Shown here piece after piece: positions 1 to 5,112 of a DNA stretch of 5,112 nt. The notes beneath the pieces were generated by a model. The model saw nothing but the letters and a program-made list of their open reading frames with translations, was not told the DNA's origin and did not search any database. The stretch spans positions 1-5,112 of the forward strand of contig JAQCAN010000185.1 of NCBI GenBank assembly GCA_027621335.1, in the 5' to 3' direction. Numbering within the stretch: position 1 is the stretch's first letter; each line of letters begins with the position of its first letter. Source of the DNA: Bacteroidota bacterium (GTDB lineage: Bacteria > Bacteroidota > Bacteroidia > Flavobacteriales_D > JABDKJ01). The position numbers and the translations under genes were made by a program.

Positions 1-159
1 AAGAACCTCCAATCCTTCATTCCGCAGGTCTTCAATCAAGGGAGAATCGCTTCGGTCATACCCAGCTACCACATGGCCTCGGGCGTGGAAGAAGCGCGCC
101 AATGCACTCATCCCAATCCCACCGATGCCAACGAAGTAGATGTGTTTCGGCCAATTCAT
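1..159 (-). CDS. murC: MurC, UDP-N-acetylmuramate--L-alanine ligase (N-terminal part, cut by window edge)
   Basis: Only the first 53 codons are inside the window; the frame is open to base 1. MurC is the cytoplasmic ATP-dependent ligase that adds L-alanine to UDP-MurNAc, the first peptide step of precursor synthesis. The protein starts MNWPKHIYFVGIGGIGMSAL. The GIGGIGMS segment (about residues 11-18) is the typical UDP-binding glycine loop at the start of MurC, and GYDRSDSPLIEDL, about 33 residues from the start, fits the next strand and loop (compare the V.GSD / SGSD region of the family). The ATG overlaps the murG stop as ATGA, so translation is probably coupled. The murG-murC order is the usual one in dcw clusters. 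The ligase domains lie outside the window, so catalytic motifs cannot be checked. Confidence 0.95.
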   Translation of the reverse strand, partial: MNWPKHIYFVGIGGIGMSALARFFHARGHVVAGYDRSDSPLIEDLRNEGLEVL

Positions 160-1253
160 GCTTCCATGTATTTCAACACTTCATGTGCGATATCCACATC
201 GGCCTCTGGTCTTCCCATGGCTTTGATATTCTCGCTCAAATGCTTCATCCTCGATGGATCTTCGATAAGAGATACGATGAGTCCAGCTATCTCTTCGACT
301 GCCTGTTTCTCAGGAAGCAGAAGGGCCGCCTCCTTCTGAGTGAGCGCTTGGGCATTCTTGGTCTGGTGGTCTTCCGAGACATAAGGAGATGGCACCAAGA
401 TGGTCGGCTTGCCGATGACACAGAGCTCCGAGATGGACATTGCGCCAGCTCGAGAGCAGACCATATCTGCTATCGCATAGGCCAGGTCCATGCGGTCGAT
501 GAACTTCAGCATCTTTATAGTGGAGGGGAGATTCCTTCCCAGTCTATCGTTCAAGTCGAAGAAGGCATTCCCACCCGTTTGCCATAAAATCTGAAGGTCC
601 TTCTCCTCCGCTATTGGGAGGAGGGATTCCACCATCTGATTGATGACCCTGGCCCCTAGACTTCCACCCACAAAGAATAAAGTGGTCTTGGCCGCATCCA
701 ATCCAAAGTACTCAGCAGCCTTAGCCCTTTTTCCTTCGATGTCGACAGAGGTCCTTCGAATGGGATTGCCTGCCAGGATGATTTTCTCCTTAGGAAAGAA
801 CCGATCCATCTCCTCATAGGCCACGAAGATCTTCTTGGCTTTCTTGGACAGTAATCTATTGGTCACTCCAGGGTAGGAATTCTGCTCTTGGACCATGGTG
901 GGAATGCCCATCCATGCCGCCATCCGAAGTAAAGGTCCAGAGGCATAGCCTCCCACCCCGATAACGACCTGCGGTCCGAATTCCTTGATGATGGAACGGG
1001 CCATCCAAAGGCTCTTCAGAAGTAGAAAAGGCACTTTGAGGTTCTTTAAGGTCAACTTACGTTGTATGCCCCGGATGGGAAGTCCGATGATGTGGTATCC
1101 GGCATGGGGAACACGCTCCATTTCCATCTTTCCTTCAGCACCCACGAATAGGATCTCCGTCTCAGGGTGTTCTCGCTTCAGAGCATCGGCAATGGCTATC
1201 GCGGGGAAGATGTGTCCTCCCGTACCACCGCCACTGATGATGACCTTAGGCAA
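156..1253 (-). CDS. murG: MurG, lipid II-forming UDP-GlcNAc transferase
   Basis: MurG is the membrane-associated GT-B glycosyltransferase that adds GlcNAc to lipid I on the cytoplasmic face, giving lipid II. From the chosen start it has 365 residues, normal for the family. Visible motifs are the N-terminal glycine loop GGGTGGH (8-14), GVGGYASGP (99-107), QEQNSYPG (122-129), GNPIR (162-166), a second glycine loop GGSLGA (196-201), and the UDP-GlcNAc site SRAGAMSISE (267-276) with SEDHQTKNA (293-301). I chose the TTG at 1251-1253 because it places MPKVIISGGGTGGH directly at the usual MurG N-terminus. The same frame stays open to a TTG at 1290-1292, which would add 13 residues of non-family character (ESTSSEPLQSIV); no ATG is available nearby. 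The chosen start overlaps the ftsW end by 8 bases. The TGA stop overlaps the murC ATG (ATGA), so both junctions imply coupled translation. Function is very secure; the start is moderately sure. Confidence 0.96.
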   Translation of the reverse strand: MPKVIISGGGTGGHIFPAIAIADALKREHPETEILFVGAEGKMEMERVPHAGYHIIGLPIRGIQRKLTLKNLKVPFLLLKSLWMARSIIKEFGPQVVIGVGGYASGPLLRMAAWMGIPTMVQEQNSYPGVTNRLLSKKAKKIFVAYEEMDRFFPKEKIILAGNPIRRTSVDIEGKRAKAAEYFGLDAAKTTLFFVGGSLGARVINQMVESLLPIAEEKDLQILWQTGGNAFFDLNDRLGRNLPSTIKMLKFIDRMDLAYAIADMVCSRAGAMSISELCVIGKPTILVPSPYVSEDHQTKNAQALTQKEAALLLPEKQAVEEIAGLIVSLIEDPSRMKHLSENIKAMGRPEADVDIAHEVLKYMEA

Positions 1254-2426
1254 AACTATTGACTGAAGGGGTTCTGAGCTTGTGCTTTCCAAGATTCTGC
1301 TCTCGACTGATGCTGAGAATGATACCCAAGGAGATGCAGGTGAACCACAGAGAGGTTCCCCCCATGCTCACAAAGGGTAAGGGCTGACCAGTAACCGGGA
1401 CAAGATTGACCGCCACAGCCATATTGGATAGCGCTTGAAGCACCAATAACATGCCCAGGCCGAGAGCCAGGTAGGTGCTGAATTTCTTCTCCGAGTGGCT
1501 CGAAAGAGCAGGATGATATAGAGCGAGAGCAAACCCAACCCTCCGAGTAGGCTACCGTACTCTTCAACTATGAATGCGAAGATCATATCGGAATAAGGAT
1601 GCGGCATATAGTTCCTCGAGGTTCCTTTTCCGGGCCCATTGGGCAAGAGTCCTCCTCGGTGGATGGCGATCTTCGCCATTTCCACCTGATAGTTCCTTTG
1701 AATCTGGTTCTCGGTCCCAGTAGCCTCCTCAGTCTCAGAGAACGAAAGGATGCGACTCTTCCATGTGTTGACCCTAGGGAGCAACTCAGGCATGACCGTT
1801 GAAGCGGCCAATAGCAGCACGAAGATCATCACCCCGCTCCCTAGGATCGCGAAGAGATGGAGCAGCCTCACCCCAGCGATGAACATGAGGATGAGACAGG
1901 TACCGAATAAAAGGAAGGCAGTAGAGAAGTTCGCTGGCAAGATGAGTCCACAGATGATGACGATGGGAAGGAGAACAGGCAGCACGCCTGTTTTAAAATC
2001 CTTGATGTTCTCATTGTTTCGACTTAAAAGCCTGGCCACATAAGCGACCAATACAATCTTGGCCAAGTCAGAGGTCTGGAAACTCTGATTGATGACAGGA
2101 ATGGTGAGCCAACGGCTGGCCGCATTGATATTGGACCCGAACAGCAAGGTGAACAGCAAGAGTCCAGCAGAGACCCATATCATCAATTGCGAAATGCGAT
2201 AGATGTAGCGGTGGGGCATGCGATGGACGCCATACATGATGGCGAATCCGGCCACCATCATGACGAGATGTTTCAGCAGAAAATAGAAGGTGTTCCCTTC
2301 TTGGTATTTGTAGGCCAAGGAGGAAATGGAACTGTACACAGCAAGGATGGAGACGAGCCCTAGGATCATGGCGATGACCCAAATGATTCGGTCGCCTTGG
2401 AGATATAGGAATATCTTATCTTTCAC
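1246..2426 (-). CDS. ftsW: FtsW, septal SEDS peptidoglycan glycosyltransferase, with an apparent one-base frameshift
   Basis: FtsW is the polytopic inner-membrane protein that polymerises lipid II at the septum with its partner class B PBP. The first frame (2426 to about 1485) gives residues 1-314, with many hydrophobic helices and the SEDS motifs ASRWLTIP (103-110), FQTSDLAK (116-123), ILPANFSTA (162-170), a Q..MAKIAIHRGG..P.GPGKG stretch near 247-268, and HPYSDMIFAFIVEEYG (276-291). Asp280 matches the putative catalytic Asp of SEDS proteins. The frame then runs into non-family sequence and stops at 1368. The missing C-terminus, including MAVAVNLVPVTGQPLPFVSMGGTS, continues in another frame to a TAA at 1246. 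Restoring one base near 1482-1488 gives about 393 residues, a normal length. The start is GTG inside the stop of paralog 2 (GTGA). The end overlaps the preferred murG start by 8 bases. The identity is secure; whether the shift is real or a sequence error cannot be decided here. Confidence 0.92.
1482..1488 (-). other. Probable frameshift site in ftsW (one base missing)
   Basis: Reading the minus strand, the FtsW frame ends sensibly at ...LLFRATRRR and good FtsW sequence resumes one frame over at ...KFSTYLALGLGM. The junction is the A- and G-rich stretch AGAAGAAATTC. Lengthening the AAA run (TTT at 1483-1485 on the plus strand) by one A gives ATRRRKFSTYLAL with no other change, so loss of one base in this short run is the simplest account. 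The stretch is not a canonical X XXY YYZ slippery heptamer, and I see no obvious strong hairpin just after it, so programmed frameshifting is not favoured. The exact base cannot be fixed from one sequence. Confidence 0.75.
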
Positions 2427-2953
2427 TTTGCGTTTGAATTCCTCAGTTCAGTAACTAAAGTGCGGAAGAGGTCCCCGCGTTCTGCCACATCAGTGAATTG
2501 ATTCCCAGGAGCACAGGTGGGAGAAAAAAGGACCACGTCACCGGCTAGGGCCACTTCAGAAGCCACCTTGACAGCACTAGCCAAGTTCTCACAGCTGGTG
2601 ATGCTATCCACTGCGCCTTCCAAGGCCGACTTCACATCCTGGGCTTCCTTACCACACATGACGATGGCCTTCACCTTATGCCTCACGATATTGCTCATCA
2701 AGATGAAATCACGGTCATATGGAGTGGCCTGACAGATCCATACCACAGGGTCAGGGATGCATCTCAAGGAATCCACTGTAGCCATGACAGAGGTCGCGCT
2801 GCTATCATTGACATAGACCACAGAGTGGATCTCATCCACCTCTTCAAGGCGATGTTGCACCTGATTCAATTCTTCCAACATGCGTTTGCGCGCATGGATG
2901 AAATCATCGACTTGGCTCTTTTTTCCCTTATGGATGGTGAATGTCTTCTTCAT
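2423..2953 (-). CDS. Stand-alone MurD C-terminal-domain paralog 2 (more diverged pseudo-ligase, function unknown)
   Basis: This 176-residue protein is a second domain-3-only relative of MurD. It is gaplessly collinear with paralog 1, with HR at 34-35, ND at 49-50, FSP at 143-145 and RG at 159-160 in both. It has about 53 of 137 identities with paralog 1 and about 51 of 137 with MurD by hand count. The NDSK motif reads NDSSATS (49-55), so the Lys is lost, and the DKG loop has become QATPYDRDF (75-83). It keeps VKAIV, GDVVLFSPTCAP and AERGDLF. A basic N-terminus (MKKTF, then GKK) precedes a helix with ARKRMLEEL, which resembles ARKNNLKQV in paralog 1. The ATG lies 32 bases after paralog 1, with an in-frame TAA at 2972-2974, so no longer form exists. 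The TGA stop overlaps the ftsW GTG start by four bases, implying translational coupling. No membrane segment is seen. Its role is unknown; the intact ORF argues against simple decay. Confidence 0.86.
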   Translation of the reverse strand: MKKTFTIHKGKKSQVDDFIHARKRMLEELNQVQHRLEEVDEIHSVVYVNDSSATSVMATVDSLRCIPDPVVWICQATPYDRDFILMSNIVRHKVKAIVMCGKEAQDVKSALEGAVDSITSCENLASAVKVASEVALAGDVVLFSPTCAPGNQFTDVAERGDLFRTLVTELRNSNAK

Positions 2954-2985
2954 TATGTGAGGTCTTGATGGTTAATGTCAAAGGT

Positions 2986-3498
2986 TCAAAGTGCTCTGAC
3001 GCACTTCCTGAATTCTTCCCCTCTCTTTCTGTAGGATCCGTAGAGATCATTAGAGGGAGAGGAAGGTGAAAAGAGCACGGTATCTCCGGCTTCTGCATAG
3101 GCCTGAGCTTCTTTGACCAACTCCTCCATGTTCCCGCATTGCTGGATCAGCTCCACCTCATTGATCATGTCTTCGACTAACAAATCGTTTTCATTTCCAG
3201 CGTAGAAGATGGCTTTCACCTTGTCTCTCACCAAAGGGATCAATTCGGTGAAATCCTCATATCCCTCGATACAGCTGAGCAACCATACTAATGGGCGGTC
3301 CATGCAGACCAAGGAGTACATGGTAGCTGTGATATCAGTCGATTTGCTGTCGTTCAAATACTCCACGCCATCCTTTTCCAGGACGGTCTCCAATCGATGT
3401 TCGATCTCTAGGACCTGCTTCAGATTGTTCTTCCTTGCGGTGAGCAACCTATCTGTCAAGGCACTGATCTGCGTAGGGTCAAGCTTAGTTGTATACAT
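2986..3498 (-). CDS. Stand-alone MurD C-terminal-domain paralog 1 (pseudo-ligase, function unknown)
   Basis: This 170-residue protein corresponds only to domain 3 of MurD. From HR (34-35) to the final Leu it aligns without a gap to MurD 311-447, with about 55 of 137 residues identical by hand count. Kept features are HRLE (34-37), NDSKSTD (49-55, against NDSKATN), VKAI (94-97), GDTVLFSP (138-145) and a C-terminal helix with RG..F. Lost features are the GGVDKG loop, replaced by SCIEGY (75-80), and the CCASFD segment, replaced by SSPSND (146-151). There is no Walker A and no UDP-binding domain, so it cannot be a ligase alone. The start is ATG, 29 bases after the murD stop; an in-frame TAA at 3511-3513 rules out a longer N-terminus. 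I see no signal peptide or membrane helix, so it is probably cytoplasmic. Its place between murD and ftsW suggests a link to precursor synthesis (inference). Automatic annotation may call it a MurD fragment. Confidence 0.88.
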   Translation of the reverse strand: MYTTKLDPTQISALTDRLLTARKNNLKQVLEIEHRLETVLEKDGVEYLNDSKSTDITATMYSLVCMDRPLVWLLSCIEGYEDFTELIPLVRDKVKAIFYAGNENDLLVEDMINEVELIQQCGNMEELVKEAQAYAEAGDTVLFSPSSPSNDLYGSYRKRGEEFRKCVRAL

Positions 3499-3527
3499 GA
3501 CGGTGTGTTTTTAGTGTTGCGTATAAA

Positions 3528-4871
3528 TCAAAGGGCTTTCACTGCTCGCTTGAACAGTCTTCCACGTTCTTCGTAGTTCTCAAAAAGGTCAAAACTTGCA
3601 CAACAAGGTGAAAGCAAGACTGTATCTCCCTTGCGGGCGACATAACTGGCCTGAGTCACTGCCTCGGCTGCACTACTGGTCTCCACGATATGAGGCACCA
3701 CATCTTTGAATGCTTCTATGATCTCCGTGTTATCAGTTCCCAGACAGATGATGGCCTTCACCTTGGTTTTCACTAGTTCAAGGAGTTGGGAATAGTCATT
3801 CCCCTTATCCACGCCTCCCACAATCCATACTGTAGGATTGTTCATGCTCTCCAAGGCGAACCAAGTGGCATTGATGTTCGTGGCTTTAGAGTCGTTGATG
3901 TATTCTATCCCATTCACCTTGCCGAGATATTCCAAGCGATGTTCCACATTGCGGAAGTCGCTGAGGCTGTCCCGTAAGGATTCACTCCTTACCCTTAGGA
4001 CCTGTGCAGCCACTCCTGCAGCCATCGAATTGTAGATGTTGTGTTTTCCCTGCAGTGCTAGGTTATAGATCGACATAGTGTTCAGTTTAGTTTTGTGTTG
4101 TGTGTTCAGTTCAAATCGTATCTCGTCCTTATCCAACCAAGCGCCTTCTTCCAGTCCGTGTTGAATGGAGAAAGGCAAGCGGTGGCCTTGGATAGTGTGT
4201 TCTCGGAGCCCTTCCAGGATAACAGGGTCATCATCGCAGTAGATGAAATAGTCCTCAGGACCTTGATTCATTCCTATGCGGAATTTGGCGGCCGCATACA
4301 GTTCCATCTGGCCTTCATAGCGGTCCAGATGGTCCGGTGTGACATTCAAGAGGATAGCGACATCCGGCTTGAAGGTGCTGATGCCGTCCAACTGGAAACT
4401 GCTCACCTCGAGCACGAAGATGTCCGGGTCGCGTTCAGCCAATGCATCTGCGAAGCTGCGTCCTACATTACCTGCCATCACTGCATCCTGACCGTCCTTG
4501 ATGAGGATGTGATGGATGAGATTGGTGGTGGTGGTCTTCCCGTTGCTGCCAGTGATGGCCACGACACGAGCTTTGGTATAGCGACTGGCGAACTCGATCT
4601 CCGAGATGACCTCGATGCCTTTGGACATCGCCTCTTGAATGACCTTGGCCGTGTCTGGAATTCCAGGGCTCTTCACGATGAGATCGGCTTCATAGACCCG
4701 ATCACCGTGTCCCCCTTCTTCCCATTGGGCTCCTATTACATAAAGAACGTCCTTCCTCTTCTGGTCTATGGATTTCGCATCTGAAACCAAGACCTCCCAT
4801 TCATATTTTCTCGCTAGGCGCGCAGCGCCTATTCCACTCTCAGCAGCACCGAGGACCGTCAGTCTTGCCAT
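3528..4871 (-). CDS. murD: MurD, UDP-N-acetylmuramoyl-L-alanine--D-glutamate ligase
   Basis: This cytoplasmic ATP-dependent ligase adds D-glutamate to UDP-MurNAc-L-Ala. All 447 residues are present, a normal length for the family. Domain 1 (about 1-100) is the UDP-binding Rossmann-like fold, with GAAESGIGAA near residue 8 and KSPGIP at 67-72. Domain 2 (about 101-290) has the Walker A loop GSNGKTTT (108-115), EVSSFQL (155-161), LNVTPDHLDRY (175-185), a Lys at 196 in the position usually carbamylated, and GKHNIYN (275-281). Domain 3 (about 293-447) has HR (311-312), NDSKATN (326-332), GGVDKG (352-357) and LSPCCASFDLF (420-430), so every expected ligase motif is intact. The ATG is one base after mraY; an AGGTGA lies close upstream but only about 4 bases from the ATG. 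The first glycine-rich loop has Ala at residue 9 where I would expect Gly. Two relatives of domain 3 follow immediately downstream. Confidence 0.98.
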   Translation of the reverse strand: MARLTVLGAAESGIGAARLARKYEWEVLVSDAKSIDQKRKDVLYVIGAQWEEGGHGDRVYEADLIVKSPGIPDTAKVIQEAMSKGIEVISEIEFASRYTKARVVAITGSNGKTTTTNLIHHILIKDGQDAVMAGNVGRSFADALAERDPDIFVLEVSSFQLDGISTFKPDVAILLNVTPDHLDRYEGQMELYAAAKFRIGMNQGPEDYFIYCDDDPVILEGLREHTIQGHRLPFSIQHGLEEGAWLDKDEIRFELNTQHKTKLNTMSIYNLALQGKHNIYNSMAAGVAAQVLRVRSESLRDSLSDFRNVEHRLEYLGKVNGIEYINDSKATNINATWFALESMNNPTVWIVGGVDKGNDYSQLLELVKTKVKAIICLGTDNTEIIEAFKDVVPHIVETSSAAEAVTQASYVARKGDTVLLSPCCASFDLFENYEERGRLFKRAVKAL

Positions 4872-4872
4872 G

Positions 4873-5112
4873 TCACCTGATCTTCAGTGTGACCAAGGTG
4901 ATGACGGCCAGCATGATGCCCACGATCCAGAATCGTGAGACGATCTTCGCCTCGTGCATTCCCAGTTTCTGATAGTGGTGGTGGAGAGGGGCCATCTTGA
5001 AGATGCGTCTGCCTTCTCCGAATCTCTTCTTGGTGTATTTGAACCAGCTGACCTGTATCATCACCGAGAGGTTTTCGATGAGGAAAATGCCACAGATAAG
5101 TGGGAGCAAGAA
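4873..5112 (-). CDS. mraY: MraY, phospho-N-acetylmuramoyl-pentapeptide transferase (C-terminal part, cut by window edge)
   Basis: The last 79 codons are present; the 5' part lies beyond the right edge and the reading frame is open to base 5112. MraY is the inner-membrane enzyme that transfers phospho-MurNAc-pentapeptide from UDP to undecaprenyl phosphate, making lipid I. The fragment starts in a hydrophobic helix (about residues 1-24), followed by a basic cytoplasmic loop with FGEGRRIFKMAPLHHHYQ. The three His at fragment residues 44-46 are the conserved HHH motif of MraY. A final membrane helix (FWIVGIMLAVITLVTL) precedes the short end KIR, which matches the usual MraY C-terminus (compare TLKVR in E. 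coli). The TGA stop is one base from the murD ATG, so the two genes are surely co-transcribed. The wording of the HHH loop, with KLGMHEAKIV, is Bacteroidota-like. Identity is very secure; only completeness is limited. Confidence 0.97.
   Translation of the reverse strand, partial: FLLPLICGIFLIENLSVMIQVSWFKYTKKRFGEGRRIFKMAPLHHHYQKLGMHEAKIVSRFWIVGIMLAVITLVTLKIR

Noticed and set aside
1256..1567. A 103-codon minus-strand frame across the ftsW/murG junction
   Set aside because: Its translation is rich in Ser, Cys, Gly and His with no membrane pattern and matches neither FtsW nor MurG. It is a third-frame shadow of ftsW.
1368..2426. Treating ftsW as a genuine pseudogene
   Set aside because: All motifs on both sides of the shift are intact and a single base restores a full-length protein. 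With no other lesions, an error or very recent event is more likely than decay.
2954..2985. TTTGACATTAACC between the two paralogs as a possible promoter -35 element
   Set aside because: It resembles a sigma70 TTGACA, but Bacteroidota promoters use a TTTG / TAnnTTTG pattern, there is no matching downstream box, and the gap is only 32 bases within a tightly packed operon.
3499..3527. The murD to paralog 1 gap as a terminator or attenuator
   Set aside because: The 29 bases hold no inverted repeat followed by a T run on the minus strand. It is an A- and C-rich spacer such as often precedes Bacteroidota start codons.
4095..4784. A 229-codon open frame on the plus strand
   Set aside because: It lies entirely inside murD on the opposite strand, has no recognisable motif or family character, and is explained as a shadow of a well-supported gene.
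2986..4871. Possible readthrough fusion of MurD with paralog 1
   Set aside because: The two are in different frames, murD ends at its normal C-terminus in a TGA, and an in-frame TAA lies just upstream of the paralog 1 ATG.

Overview
This window is a slice of the division and cell-wall (dcw) cluster of a bacterium, most likely a member of the Bacteroidota and probably of the Flavobacteriales. That placement rests on the gene order and on Bacteroidota-style protein signatures: the MraY ending around MAPLHHHYQKLGMHEAK, the FtsW segment MAVAVNLVPVTGQPLP, and start sites that mostly lack a Shine-Dalgarno sequence. It is an inference from remembered family patterns, not from a search.

Every gene is on the minus strand, so transcription runs from the high-numbered end to the low-numbered end. 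In that order they are: the 3' end of mraY (lipid I synthesis), murD (D-glutamate addition), two small ORFs of 170 and 176 codons, ftsW (septal SEDS glycosyltransferase), murG (lipid II synthesis) and the 5' end of murC (L-alanine addition). Gaps are 1 to 32 bases and several genes overlap, so the block looks like one operon with no internal promoter or terminator that I can recognise. No stretch of 300 bases lacks a gene. I see no RNA genes, mobile elements, repeats or CRISPR arrays.

The canonical genes work together. MurC and MurD build the cytoplasmic UDP-MurNAc-peptide precursor, MraY transfers it to undecaprenyl phosphate, MurG adds GlcNAc to give lipid II, and FtsW polymerises lipid II at the septum.

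The unusual part is the pair of small ORFs between murD and ftsW. Both are stand-alone relatives of the C-terminal (third) domain of the MurD just upstream, with no UDP-binding domain and no Walker A ATPase domain. Each aligns to MurD without a gap from the His-Arg motif to the last Leu of MurD, at roughly 37-40% identity by hand count. Both have lost the Asp-Lys-Gly loop that carries a D-Glu/catalytic lysine, and the second has also lost the Lys of the NDSK motif. They look like maintained pseudo-ligase domains of unknown role placed inside the peptidoglycan operon. I know of no described system matching this, but I could not search.

The other anomaly is an apparent one-base loss in ftsW near 1482-1488. 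It splits the gene into two frames that together encode a full-length protein of about 393 residues.
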